In this document: positions 1 to 8,412 of the stretch, piece by piece | Layout: each line of letters starts with the position of its first letter | Numbering within the stretch: the stretch's first letter is position 1 | Assembly (NCBI GenBank): GCA_017427945.1 | Contig: JAFRRT010000024.1 | Location: forward strand, 56,002 to 120,001 | DNA: 64,000 nt | DNA from: Muribaculaceae bacterium | Lineage (GTDB): Bacteria; Bacteroidota; Bacteroidia; Bacteroidales; Muribaculaceae | Reading direction: 5' to 3' | Position numbers and translations under genes: made by a program | Notes under the pieces: generated by a model | Databases searched by the model: none | What the model was told of the DNA's origin: nothing | Seen by the model: only the letters and a program-made list of their open reading frames with translations

Positions 1-1281
1 ACGGTGATGCAGTTCTGCTCACAGCGCAATGGCGGCAGCATCAGGGAATTCCTCAAGTTCTGGGACGAAAAGAAGGACAAACTCGCGGTGAGCAGTGCCG
101 GCAATGGCAACGCCGTCAACATTATGACGATTCATGCCGCCAAGGGCCTTGAGTTCGACTGTGTAATCCTGCCCTATGCCAATTGGGAACTGGATGGCAA
201 CTCGCAGGAGAGGAATTACTGGATGCCCCGTGAAGCTTTCATCAGCCTTTTGCAGTCGATGCGGGCCGATGCTGGAGTATGCGATGCCGCAATAGTGCCT
301 CCGTTGCTACATGTCGATAAGAAGTCGCTGGTGGCATTAGACAACAATGGAGCTCTCCAGGGGCTGGCACATGATTTTGTCGCCAAGCAGCAGGCCGATG
401 TCTTGATTGATAACCTCAACAAGACCTATGTGGCGATGACAAGACCACGCTCTGAGTTGCATATCTTTGCCAAGCCTGCAAGAAGGGCAGGCATTGACAA
501 GCGCCGTGTCTCACATGATGATGAACGTTCATTGATGGCTATTCTTACGAGTTTCGGCAAGAACAACATGACGCCGATGGTGACACCCAACGGCACCCCC
601 GACGGCTGGTTCGAGCTGGGAGAGATATCCACCCGCGAGGAACTTGATGCCAAGCGTCAGAGTGACGAGAGCGATGTTCCTGCCCCCACGCCTCTGCCGC
701 TCAATCAGTACACCGTTAACCCCATTCCGCTCAAGGTCAAGGTAAGAGTGGACTATGCCTCCAGCACAAGCATTGATGCCGGACTGCGTCTGCATGGCGT
801 GATGAGCCGCATCCACAACTGTGACGATGTAGATAATGTCATCAGTCAGGCCATCAAGCACGGAGTCATCACTGACGACCCTGACGATCCCTGTGGCATC
901 AACAGCGTCAATGCCCATGTTGTAGCACCCATCAAAGACCCCGACAGCCGTGTAGCTGCTTGGTTCGACCGCGCCAACAAGGTCTATAGCGAGCGCACCA
1001 TCACTACCGCCAGCGATAGCCTCTTTGCCAAAGACGGCATCGAAAACCTGCGCCCGGACCGCATCGTCCGCCGCCCAGACGGCACCATTCTCGTTATTGA
1101 CTATAAGAGCGGTGAGCGCCGTGACAAGCAGTACTGCCGACAGGTTCAGCGCTACATTGATAAACTGCGCCTCATCTTCCCCGATGCCCCCATCACTGGC
1201 CGCATCTGGTACGTTACCCACGACCTCATCCTCGATGAGACTGGGAAAAACCAACCCATGGCCATAGATCAAACATCATAA
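1..1281 (+). CDS. AddA/RecB-like helicase-nuclease, C-terminal part (5' end outside window)
   Basis: This is the C-terminal 426 residues of an ATP-dependent helicase-nuclease of the UvrD/RecB superfamily, the type that processes double-strand DNA ends for recombination. The frame is open at base 1, so the gene starts upstream. Visible in order are helicase motif V (MTIHAAKGLEFDCVIL, about residue 40), motif VI (TYVAMTRPRSELHIF, about residue 140), and a C-terminal PD-(D/E)xK nuclease with RPDRIV followed by VIDYKSG and a QVQRY tail, the RecB-nuclease signature. The helicase plus C-terminal nuclease order fits AddA rather than UvrD. It ends 23 bases before hsdM on the same strand. The composition is GC-rich like the core genes, so I read it as the chromosomal neighbour of the restriction island rather than part of it, though cotranscription is possible. 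Confidence 0.85.
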   Translation, partial: TVMQFCSQRNGGSIREFLKFWDEKKDKLAVSSAGNGNAVNIMTIHAAKGLEFDCVILPYANWELDGNSQERNYWMPREAFISLLQSMRADAGVCDAAIVPPLLHVDKKSLVALDNNGALQGLAHDFVAKQQADVLIDNLNKTYVAMTRPRSELHIFAKPARRAGIDKRRVSHDDERSLMAILTSFGKNNMTPMVTPNGTPDGWFELGEISTREELDAKRQSDESDVPAPTPLPLNQYTVNPIPLKVKVRVDYASSTSIDAGLRLHGVMSRIHNCDDVDNVISQAIKHGVITDDPDDPCGINSVNAHVVAPIKDPDSRVAAWFDRANKVYSERTITTASDSLFAKDGIENLRPDRIVRRPDGTILVIDYKSGERRDKQYCRQVQRYIDKLRLIFPDAPITGRIWYVTHDLILDETGKNQPMAIDQTS

Positions 1282-1304
1282 AATTTAATAACTCTTACCA
1301 CAAT

Positions 1305-2867
1305 ATGGCAAAGAAACAAATCAAGGAAAAATCAATAGAGGAGGCCCTTTGGGAATCTGCCAACAAACTGCGCGGCTCGGTCGAACCCTCGGAGTACAAA
1401 CATGTGGTGTTGAGCCTCATCTTCCTCAAGTATGCCAACGACCGCTTCAACGAGCGGCGCGACGAACTCGTTGCCGATGGCAAGAAGGCCTTTGCCGACA
1501 ACCCCGTTTTCTATAATGCCAAGAACGTCTTCTATCTCGAGCCCGAGAGCCGTTGGGATTACTTGATTGAGAACGCCAAGCAAAACGACATCGCCATCAA
1601 GATAGACAAAGCGCTGGCGCGGCTGGAGCAGAGCAACCCCACGCTCAAGGGCGCCCTACCAAGCAACTACTACGCAGGCCTGTCGCTCGACCGCACCAAA
1701 CTTGCCGCCCTCCTCGACGAAATCAACAAGATAGACACCCTCAAGGACCCCGAGAACGATCTCATCGGCCGCGTCTATGAGTATTTCCTGGGCAAGTTCG
1801 CCATCGCCGAGGGTAAGGGCAAGGGAGAATATTACACCCCCAAGAGCATCGTCAACCTCATTGCTGAGATGATTGAGCCTTACCGTGGCAAGATTTATGA
1901 CCCCTGCTGCGGCTCGGGTGGTATGTTCGTGCAGAGCATGAAGTTTATCGAGGCACATCACGGCAACAAGCGCGACATCTCGGTCTATGGACAGGAATAT
2001 ACCAATACCACCTACAAACTGGCGAAGATGAACCTCGCCATCCGTGGCATCGCCTGTAACCTGGGCGAGATGGCTGCCGACACTTTCCACAACGACCAGC
2101 ATAAGGACCTGAAAGCCGACTTCATTATGGCAAATCCACCGTTTAACCAAAAGGCGTGGCGCGCCGAAAACGAACTCAAGGACGACCCGCGCTGGGTGGG
2201 CTACCAGACACCGCCCACAAGCAACGCCAACTACGGCTGGATTCTGAATATCGTTTCCAAACTCTCGGCCAATGGCACGGCGGGCTTCCTGCTCGCCAAC
2301 GGCGCGTTGAGTGGTGACGGCACCGAACTGGAAATCCGCAAGCAACTCCTGAAAAACCATCTGGTCGAGGCCATCGTCATCTTGCCGCGCAATATGTTCT
2401 ATTCGACCGATATCAGTGTGACCCTATGGATTCTGAACAACAACAAGCGGGCGCGCACAGTGGAGCAGAACGGCAAAATCATAAAATACCGCGACCGTGA
2501 GGACGAGGTGCTCTTTATCGACCTGCGACAGTGGGGTGAGCCCTTCGAGAAGAAATACATCCAGTTCCCGCAGGAGCAAATCGAAAAGATTGCTCTCAAT
2601 TTCCACAACTGGCAGCGCGTGGGCCACGAGCAAACCTATCACAACGAGCCGGAATATTGCTACAGCGCCACCCTTGAGGAGATAGAACAGAAGGGATGGA
2701 GCCTTGTACCGAGCAAGTACATTGAATTCCGTAACCGCGATGAGCAGATTGACTTCGACACCCGCATGAAGCAACTTCAAGCCGAAATGCGCGACCTTCT
2801 CCAGCAGGAACAGCAGAGCCAAAAAGACCTTAAAGCCCTCTTCGACAAACTGGGCTTTCCCATATAA
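1305..2867 (+). CDS. hsdM: Type I restriction-modification DNA methyltransferase subunit HsdM
   Basis: HsdM is the modification subunit of a type I restriction-modification system. It transfers a methyl group from SAM to adenine within the site chosen by HsdS. The 520-residue protein has the usual length. The N-terminal helical HsdM domain covers about residues 1-150. The SAM-binding motif DPCCGSGG starts at residue 199 and the catalytic N6-adenine motif NPPF is at 277-280. The C-terminal stretch (about 480-518) is charged and probably coiled-coil, as expected for contact with HsdS. It is followed by an unusual 148-base spacer with two inverted repeats, then a DUF2971 gene, so hsdS does not follow directly as it does in simple hsd operons. 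Codon use is GC-rich, unlike the inserted genes downstream. Confidence 0.96.
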   Translation: MAKKQIKEKSIEEALWESANKLRGSVEPSEYKHVVLSLIFLKYANDRFNERRDELVADGKKAFADNPVFYNAKNVFYLEPESRWDYLIENAKQNDIAIKIDKALARLEQSNPTLKGALPSNYYAGLSLDRTKLAALLDEINKIDTLKDPENDLIGRVYEYFLGKFAIAEGKGKGEYYTPKSIVNLIAEMIEPYRGKIYDPCCGSGGMFVQSMKFIEAHHGNKRDISVYGQEYTNTTYKLAKMNLAIRGIACNLGEMAADTFHNDQHKDLKADFIMANPPFNQKAWRAENELKDDPRWVGYQTPPTSNANYGWILNIVSKLSANGTAGFLLANGALSGDGTELEIRKQLLKNHLVEAIVILPRNMFYSTDISVTLWILNNNKRARTVEQNGKIIKYRDREDEVLFIDLRQWGEPFEKKYIQFPQEQIEKIALNFHNWQRVGHEQTYHNEPEYCYSATLEEIEQKGWSLVPSKYIEFRNRDEQIDFDTRMKQLQAEMRDLLQQEQQSQKDLKALFDKLGFPI

Positions 2868-2872
2868 AAACG

Positions 2873-2915
2873 TTCCAATCCTTTCCAATGTTTAAAGAAC
2901 TGGAAAGAATTGGAA
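2873..2915. repeat. Long imperfect inverted repeat after hsdM
   Basis: The arms at 2873-2887 (TTCCAATCCTTTCCA) and 2901-2915 (TGGAAAGAATTGGAA) are complementary at 14 of 15 positions around a 13-base loop. There is no T-run after it, so it is not a classical terminator. It could be an RNA hairpin protecting hsdM mRNA or a protein binding site. Confidence 0.6.
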
Positions 2916-2920
2916 AACTA

Positions 2921-2961
2921 GCAAATTCTTGCTAATTTTGCAAAAACTTGCTAGAATTTGC
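2921..2961. repeat. Second inverted repeat in the hsdM-DUF2971 spacer
   Basis: The arms GCAAATTCT (2921-2929) and AGAATTTGC (2953-2961) are perfectly complementary. The loop between them contains further near-copies of the same word (TTGCTAATTTTGCAAAAACTTGCT). It lies directly after the first hairpin, giving two stem-loops within 90 bases. Confidence 0.5.
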
Positions 2962-3015
2962 AAGAATTGATAACGTAATAAACAATTCTAAAATAATTAA
3001 TTAAGTAGGTTAGAT

Positions 3016-3858
3016 ATGCCATCCATCAAACTTACAGAAGAGCAATTACAAGAGTTACTGTCTTCACGATTAGTTAATTGCGACAGTTTTGTAAACACAT
3101 TATACAAGTATATGCCAGTAGGTCGTGTACTTGAACTTTTAGAGCATAAACGCCATAAAATAGGATTCGTTTCACCCGAAAAATGGCAAGACCCATATGA
3201 AATTAAATATCTAAATACAGATTTTACCGCATTTAACGGTTATAAACAACCCCAAATATTTTGCTTTTGTGCGAGAAAAGACAATCTTAATGAAGAAGCA
3301 TCATGGAAAATATATAAGAAAGAAAACGAACCGTTATTACGATTAGAGATTAATACTCTTCGTTTTCTACTGAGTATTATGAATTTTGCAAAGAGTAATA
3401 AATGCGATATATTCTTTTCTCGAGTTGATTATAGGTTGAAAAAAGAAGAAATAGATAATTTATACCTTCCTTCAAGTCCTTATTATCCTGAATATTTTAA
3501 TGATTTCGATGACAAAAAATACGTGAAAACGATGTCGATAAAAAGAAAAGCATTTGAATATGAGAATGAATATCGGATTTTTATTATTCCAAGAGATATG
3601 GAAAAAGTAAAGCGGTATATGAGAAAAGGCGTCTTATTAGTTCCCATTGACATCAATGCAATTATTAATTTTACTTATTATCCTTTAGAAAGAATTGATG
3701 ATAGTTTAATGGCTCAAATTAAAAAAGCTAAATATGATGCGGAATGCGATATCATCAGAAAACGTATAGAGGCTTCTTATCCTAACCCGCCGGACTCACT
3801 CTTTATCAGGTCAACACTATACTCTGATGTAGATATAATTGAAAAAGTCGAAGTATGA
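3016..3858 (+). CDS. DUF2971 family protein embedded in the hsd locus
   Basis: This 280-residue protein resembles DUF2971. It has the early LYKYMPV segment, a WQDPYE element at the place where the family usually has FNDPFE, FCFCARKDN, a WKIY segment and a late ENEYRIFI motif. The biochemical role of the family is not established, and members often sit near restriction or toxin-like genes. The gene is strongly AT-rich compared with hsdM. Its TGA stop overlaps the ATG of hsdS (ATGA at 3855-3858), which suggests translational coupling. An unrelated gene between hsdM and hsdS is unusual and suggests an accessory defence or regulatory role, but that is inference. A second DUF2971 gene lies at 62115-62891. 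Confidence 0.75.
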   Translation: MPSIKLTEEQLQELLSSRLVNCDSFVNTLYKYMPVGRVLELLEHKRHKIGFVSPEKWQDPYEIKYLNTDFTAFNGYKQPQIFCFCARKDNLNEEASWKIYKKENEPLLRLEINTLRFLLSIMNFAKSNKCDIFFSRVDYRLKKEEIDNLYLPSSPYYPEYFNDFDDKKYVKTMSIKRKAFEYENEYRIFIIPRDMEKVKRYMRKGVLLVPIDINAIINFTYYPLERIDDSLMAQIKKAKYDAECDIIRKRIEASYPNPPDSLFIRSTLYSDVDIIEKVEV

Positions 3859-4943
3859 CAAAGGGGTGTTTAGGAGAACATATCAGGGAAGTGAATGTCC
3901 GTAACCGTGATTTAACGGTGGCGCGGCTTGTCGGTCTCACGATAGACAAAGCTTTCATCCCTTCGGTAGCAAATGTCATCGGAACTGACCTCTCGAATTA
4001 TAAGGTAATTCGTCGTGAACAGTTCGCTTGCAGTCTCATGCAGGTAAGTCGTGATGGAAAAATACCTGTTGCCATGTTTGAGGAAGACGAGGCCATTATG
4101 TCGCCAGCATATCCGATGTTTGAGGTCATCGATACTTCGGTACTGATGCCCCAATATTTAATGATGTGGTTTTCTCGCAGCGAATTTGACCGTGAAGCAA
4201 GCTATTATGCTGTTGGTGGTGTTAGAGGCAGTTTGACTTGGGATGATTTCTGTAATATGCGGTTGCCGGTGCCGTCAATTGAGCGCCAGCGCGAAATCGT
4301 CGCCGAATACAAGACCCTGACCCGCCGCATACGCCTCAACCAACAAATCATCCAAAAACTCGAAGACACAGCCCAAGCCCTCTACCGAAACACCTTCATC
4401 GACAACATCGACAAACAAAACCTCCCCCCCGGCTGGCACCTCGCCACAATAGGGGAATTTTGTGATATCATTACAGGCAAAAAAGATGTAAATGAGTCAC
4501 TTAGTGAAGGGAAATTTAGGTTTTTTTCCTGTTCTCCAGATGCATACTTTTCAAATGAGTATATTGCAAAAGGCCCTGCTGTGTTGATAGCAGGGAATGG
4601 GTCTTATACGGGAAGGGTCACTTACTATGATAAGGAATTCGATCTATATCAACGAACTTATGCATGTATTCCTAAAAATACCAACATAGAATTAACCGCA
4701 TTTTTATATTGCATTCTTAGATTTGAATTCCAAGGACAATTTATGGGTGGATCAAGAGGGTCTTCAATACCGTATATCGTAAGAGGAGATATTGCCGATT
4801 TTGAATTTGTGTATAATGAGAACCGTTGTCTACTGTTTTCAAATGTAGCACAAAAGATTCTATCATATGCGCAAGTAAAAATTGCAGAAAACGAGAAACT
4901 AACCGAATTACAGTCTTTGCTCCTAGCAAAGATGGGTCAATAA
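3855..4943 (+). CDS. hsdS: Type I restriction specificity subunit HsdS
   Basis: HsdS recognises the two halves of the target site and positions the methyltransferase and nuclease subunits. The 362 residues show a first target recognition domain (about 1-140), a central conserved helical spacer beginning at PVPSIERQREIV (about 140-190), a second recognition domain (about 195-325) and a C-terminal conserved helix ending LTELQSLLLAKMGQ. The gene is a compositional mosaic: the central helix, about 4260-4440, is GC-rich, while the second recognition domain after 4450 is very AT-rich. This fits exchange of recognition domains by recombination. The last 50 or so bases recur at 6281-6334. The start overlaps the stop of the upstream DUF2971 gene by four bases. 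Confidence 0.93.
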   Translation: MTKGCLGEHIREVNVRNRDLTVARLVGLTIDKAFIPSVANVIGTDLSNYKVIRREQFACSLMQVSRDGKIPVAMFEEDEAIMSPAYPMFEVIDTSVLMPQYLMMWFSRSEFDREASYYAVGGVRGSLTWDDFCNMRLPVPSIERQREIVAEYKTLTRRIRLNQQIIQKLEDTAQALYRNTFIDNIDKQNLPPGWHLATIGEFCDIITGKKDVNESLSEGKFRFFSCSPDAYFSNEYIAKGPAVLIAGNGSYTGRVTYYDKEFDLYQRTYACIPKNTNIELTAFLYCILRFEFQGQFMGGSRGSSIPYIVRGDIADFEFVYNENRCLLFSNVAQKILSYAQVKIAENEKLTELQSLLLAKMGQ

Positions 4944-4944
4944 A
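4891..4944 (+). repeat. hsdS 3'-end direct repeat, copy 1
   Basis: This segment, from CGAGAAACTAACCGAATTAC to the stop codon, encodes the conserved C-terminal helix of HsdS (KLTELQSLLLAKMGQ). It matches 6281-6334 with about three substitutions and one single-base indel. The two copies bracket the metallo-hydrolase gene. Confidence 0.85.
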
Positions 4945-4957
4945 AAACCACAGAACT

Positions 4958-6271
4958 ATGAGCACAAGATTTACAGCATTAGAAATAGGTTCAGGCGATG
5001 CCTTTTTATTAGAAGATGAGGGCAAAACAATTCTTTTTGATTCTGGTGGCAGTAAGAATAGAATAAAAGATTTGTTAAAAGATAAAGGCATTACAAGAAT
5101 TGATATAGCGATCTGCTCCCATAATGACGGAGACCATGCAAATGGTTTTATAGGGTTATTAAAATCATATCAATTCATTATTGATGAAATATGGCTTCCT
5201 TATTGGTGGGCCAGCATACTACAATATGCAAATGAGCATGGCATCAACTGGGCAGAGGTCGAGATGACCTCTCATGAAATCAACGATAAAAAAGACTATA
5301 ATTCCAAGTTACTGTATTCAGATGAACATGAGCCAATATCTGACGAGGTTTTTGGTGAAGTGTTGTCAAACCTTGCAGAACGTATGGATAATAAGGACAT
5401 GTCACTATCTTCTGATAGATTATTTTACGATATTGCTTATGAAACAGCAAGAAATATGATTGATCGTTTAGCTTATGATACAAAACATAACATAGATATT
5501 CTTCATGATCCTAATTTAGCCGATATAATAGCCTGTGATATTGCTTATCATTTTGTTCAATATATATCTAATAGAGCTCATCGTGATGAAGTCAAAGATT
5601 TTTTTTACGGTCATATAGATGAATTCTTGCCACCTAATTCATTCGATCACCTTGTGACAGCTTACAGTGGCAGTAATATAAGGATAATGTTTAACAATAT
5701 AATGGAAATAGCAGTATGGGCTTATCAACGTGGTTGTAAAATCAAATGGTTTGAGCCGACTAAAAGTTTTACAAGAATTCCTATACCAAACTCTAATTTT
5801 ATAGCCTTGAATTCAACCTTAAAACGTCAAGTTAAAAAACTCAAAGATTTATCGGCTTTTGCCTACGCTTTGTATTTGACAGTTGAAAATGAGTACTCAT
5901 TGGTATTCGAATATTGCAAAGGTAATATCCCAATCATACGATTCTCTGCAGATTCAGATTGCGAATTTCCTGGTCCTCAATCTTCGTATGAACATGAAAT
6001 CATTGTGACCGCTCCTCACCATGGATCTGAAGCAAACGCAAATGTTTATGACGCTATTGATCCTAAAAATCAGGATAATATAATATGGATAAGAAGTGAT
6101 GCCCTGAACAAAACTCAAGGACGGCCGTGTAGTGATTTTAAGTTAAGGAAAAATAAATACTGCCTTACCTGCAAAAATCGCATCCGAAACAAAAAAATAG
6201 AGGTTTGCTTTGAATACGACATCTTAATCCGACAATGGAAGTCAATTAGTGGATATCAGTGCATTCGTTAA
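4958..6271 (+). CDS. ComEC-like metallo-beta-lactamase-fold hydrolase in the hsd locus
   Basis: This is a 437-residue protein of the metallo-beta-lactamase superfamily. The N-terminus has LEIGSGDAFLLEDEGKTILF and DSGG. The metal-binding motif SHNDGDH is near residue 48, and a later IVTAPHHGSEAN segment is typical of the C-terminal half of ComEC/Rec2-type soluble MBL proteins. The 250-residue stretch between these landmarks, rich in D, E, H and Y, is longer than in simple ComEC-like enzymes. I chose the ATG at 4958 because an in-frame upstream extension would run into the end of hsdS and the MBL fold begins at MSTRFTALEIG. The protein probably acts in the cytoplasm on a phosphodiester, but the substrate cannot be inferred. 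It sits between two copies of the hsdS tail and looks like an inserted defence cargo gene. Confidence 0.8.
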   Translation: MSTRFTALEIGSGDAFLLEDEGKTILFDSGGSKNRIKDLLKDKGITRIDIAICSHNDGDHANGFIGLLKSYQFIIDEIWLPYWWASILQYANEHGINWAEVEMTSHEINDKKDYNSKLLYSDEHEPISDEVFGEVLSNLAERMDNKDMSLSSDRLFYDIAYETARNMIDRLAYDTKHNIDILHDPNLADIIACDIAYHFVQYISNRAHRDEVKDFFYGHIDEFLPPNSFDHLVTAYSGSNIRIMFNNIMEIAVWAYQRGCKIKWFEPTKSFTRIPIPNSNFIALNSTLKRQVKKLKDLSAFAYALYLTVENEYSLVFEYCKGNIPIIRFSADSDCEFPGPQSSYEHEIIVTAPHHGSEANANVYDAIDPKNQDNIIWIRSDALNKTQGRPCSDFKLRKNKYCLTCKNRIRNKKIEVCFEYDILIRQWKSISGYQCIR

Positions 6272-6280
6272 CAGAATAAC

Positions 6281-6334
6281 CGAGAAACTAGCCGAATTAC
6301 AATCTTTGCTCCTAGCAAAGATGGGACAAATAAA
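6281..6334 (+). pseudogene. Remnant of an hsdS 3' end (direct repeat, copy 2)
   Basis: These bases would encode EKLAELQSLLLAKMGQ, which is the C-terminus of the intact hsdS at 4891-4943, with no HsdS body in front. The copy does not share the stop codon of the intact gene because of an extra A after the last Gln codon. It is either the scar of a second hsdS that has been lost or the product of a duplication that delivered the metallo-hydrolase gene. Confidence 0.75.
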
Positions 6335-6346
6335 TATAAAAATAAT

Positions 6347-7264
6347 ATGGAATGGTTAAAGAGTTTTAGCGATAGTGCACAAACGGCAATTATAGCAGGT
6401 ATAATAAGTGCGGTAGTAAGTATCACTATGTTTATTCTAAAAGGATGTTGGGACTGGTTCCAAGAGAAATACATGTTAAGATATAAATTGAAAAAGGAGT
6501 ACACCTTTAATCAACGAATGCATATTAAAGAAAGTCTTGCAAAGAGCAAAACTCCTTTAATTCAGGCATCTGAAGAACTTAATAGTAGATTAAAGAATTT
6601 TTCAAAGAATATTGATAAAAATTGGCATGATATTTCTGAAGACATGTGGACCAAACCGGATGCGTACTATTTGGTGTCTTTCGTATATCGTTTACTTGCA
6701 TTTTTCTATTGGCTAGAAAAAGCTGAGAGCGATATCTATAGTTTTGATTTCTCCGTGGCAGCGAAGGAGGAAAAAGTATATTTAAAATATGTTCAGTCAT
6801 TACGAAATTTTTTCTACGATTGTGATTTGCTTAACCCAGAGTTCGGTATCGAATATTTTGAGAAAGATTATCCATTTTTCAAAAATTTCATAAATAAATA
6901 TGTTAGTTACATGAAAAACCAAGATGGCAGCTTAATCTCCTATGAACAATTTGAGAAAAAGATAGCAGAGAATCATGAAATGATAAAGCCTGTGTTCGGG
7001 TATATTTCAAAGATTCGAAAAGAACGTTCAAATCAGAATTACAATATTATTATATCTTTTCATCTATTTTTAATGTTGTTTCTAAATAAATATGGCTTAG
7101 ATTACCACTATACAAGACGGGAAAAATTTAGAAAATTAATTACTGATCGCTATAACGATTTGAGAATTAAAAAAGGGCTAATGAACTTCTTTGAACGAAA
7201 TAAAATTGTAGATGAAGTAGAATGGATTATAACAGATTTATCACTAAGAGATAATAGTAATTAA
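6347..7264 (+). CDS. Membrane-anchored protein of unknown function in the hsd locus
   Basis: I do not recognise a family for this 305-residue protein. One hydrophobic segment (AIIAGIISAVVSITMFIL, about residues 15-32) should anchor it in the inner membrane. The rest is a hydrophilic, mostly helical, Lys/Glu/Tyr/Phe-rich cytosolic region. The gene is strongly AT-rich and starts just after the hsdS tail remnant, between the metallo-hydrolase and AbiH genes. Single-pass proteins with a long cytosolic helical domain are common as effectors or sensors of anti-phage systems, so it may be the partner of the metallo-hydrolase upstream. That is inference from position only. Confidence 0.6.
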   Translation: MEWLKSFSDSAQTAIIAGIISAVVSITMFILKGCWDWFQEKYMLRYKLKKEYTFNQRMHIKESLAKSKTPLIQASEELNSRLKNFSKNIDKNWHDISEDMWTKPDAYYLVSFVYRLLAFFYWLEKAESDIYSFDFSVAAKEEKVYLKYVQSLRNFFYDCDLLNPEFGIEYFEKDYPFFKNFINKYVSYMKNQDGSLISYEQFEKKIAENHEMIKPVFGYISKIRKERSNQNYNIIISFHLFLMLFLNKYGLDYHYTRREKFRKLITDRYNDLRIKKGLMNFFERNKIVDEVEWIITDLSLRDNSN

Positions 7265-7307
7265 TTATATTTGTTTTGAGGCAATAGCACAAATATCCAG
7301 CATCGAA

Positions 7308-7339
7308 TTGGATAATTAACAGAATTTTGTGTACATTTG
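7308..7339 (+). promoter_or_regulatory. Bacteroidetes-type promoter for abiH-hsdR
   Basis: TTG at 7308-7310 and TACATTTG at 7332-7339 match the -33 and -7 elements with 21 bases between them. The site lies in the 156-base gap before the AbiH gene, so AbiH and HsdR may be expressed separately from hsdM/hsdS. Confidence 0.55.
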
Positions 7340-7420
7340 CATCTGACTTCTATTAATAAAAAACATCAACCAGTCCCACTCTCTGTCATTGGCAATGTGT
7401 GGGCACATAATAGTTAAATT

Positions 7421-8407
7421 ATGAATGTATTATATATTTTGGGGAATGGCTTCGACTTGGCCATGGGTTTGAAGACAAGTTATCCAGACTTTTATAAGTA
7501 TCTTGAGACATTCACTGGGTCTGAACTCTTGGAGAGAATGAAGGATGAAATAAAAGCAGACAAAAAGAACTGGTCTGATATGGAAGAAGCTTTCGGGAAA
7601 TACACTCTCAATCTTAAGTCACAAAATGAACTTGGAGGTCTGTATAAAGATTTAAATCTTTGTCTACAAGATTATTTGATGTTACAGCAGAAACATTTTA
7701 ATCCAACTTATGACCAAAAAAAATCATTCAACAATGAGTTTTCATCTCCTGTGGACTCTTTTATAGAAGGAACTGATATTCAGAAATTTAACAGCATGGT
7801 TTTAGAAAACCGGTATTGTCATTTTAATGTTGTATCTTTCAATTATACTGATACTCTTGAAAAACTGCTAGATTACGATGAAAATAAAAGGCCGAAGGCA
7901 ACGTTAAAAAGTGGCACTATGGGTAGCATCGTTCATGTTCATGGTGTTCTCGGAGATTCAATAATATTTGGAGTGGATAACACAAGACAAATAGCAAATA
8001 CATCATTCAAGCAAAATAGAGATGCTACTGATCTTTTAATAAAGAAGAACTCCATTGAAGTTTTGAAATCACAAGATTATGAGAATTTTGAAAAACTTAT
8101 AACGGAAGCAAATTTGATTATACTATATGGCGTCTCTCTTGGTTTAACAGATAAAAGTTGGTGGAAAAGAATCAAAGAGGAGCTATTGAATAGAGAAGAC
8201 CTTAGATTAGTCGTACATATCTTTTCGCCTAATAGTGATCATCGCACAAAACAATTTGCGGGGCATGATGAGCGAGATTTTGAAAGACTCTTTGTGGAAC
8301 GATCCGGATTACGATTAAAAAAACTTCCCGAAGGACTTAAAGACAAAGTTATTTTTACCGTTAACTCAAAAGCGTTTAAATTAAAACCCCAAAATAGTCG
8401 ATATTAG
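7421..8407 (+). CDS. AbiH-family abortive infection protein
   Basis: The N-terminus MNVLYILGNGFDLAMGLKTS, followed by YPDFYKYL, is the hallmark of the AbiH family, which includes a lactococcal phage abortive infection protein. NFxD-type features follow: FNVVSFNYTDTLE near residue 145, and VHVHGVLGDSIIFGVD near 180, where the HGxxxD pattern resembles the SIR2-like fold often reported for these proteins. The 328 residues are near the family's usual length. The enzymatic activity of AbiH is not firmly known. The gene lies directly upstream of hsdR (six-base gap) and is AT-rich, so it is probably defence cargo cotranscribed with the restriction subunit. Confidence 0.85.
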   Translation: MNVLYILGNGFDLAMGLKTSYPDFYKYLETFTGSELLERMKDEIKADKKNWSDMEEAFGKYTLNLKSQNELGGLYKDLNLCLQDYLMLQQKHFNPTYDQKKSFNNEFSSPVDSFIEGTDIQKFNSMVLENRYCHFNVVSFNYTDTLEKLLDYDENKRPKATLKSGTMGSIVHVHGVLGDSIIFGVDNTRQIANTSFKQNRDATDLLIKKNSIEVLKSQDYENFEKLITEANLIILYGVSLGLTDKSWWKRIKEELLNREDLRLVVHIFSPNSDHRTKQFAGHDERDFERLFVERSGLRLKKLPEGLKDKVIFTVNSKAFKLKPQNSRY

Positions 8408-8412
8408 TTTTC

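Noticed and set aside
2921-2961. Site-specific recombinase (shufflon) inversion sites for hsdS
   Set aside because: The repeats are outside hsdS, no invertase gene and no second full hsdS are present, so phase inversion is not supported.
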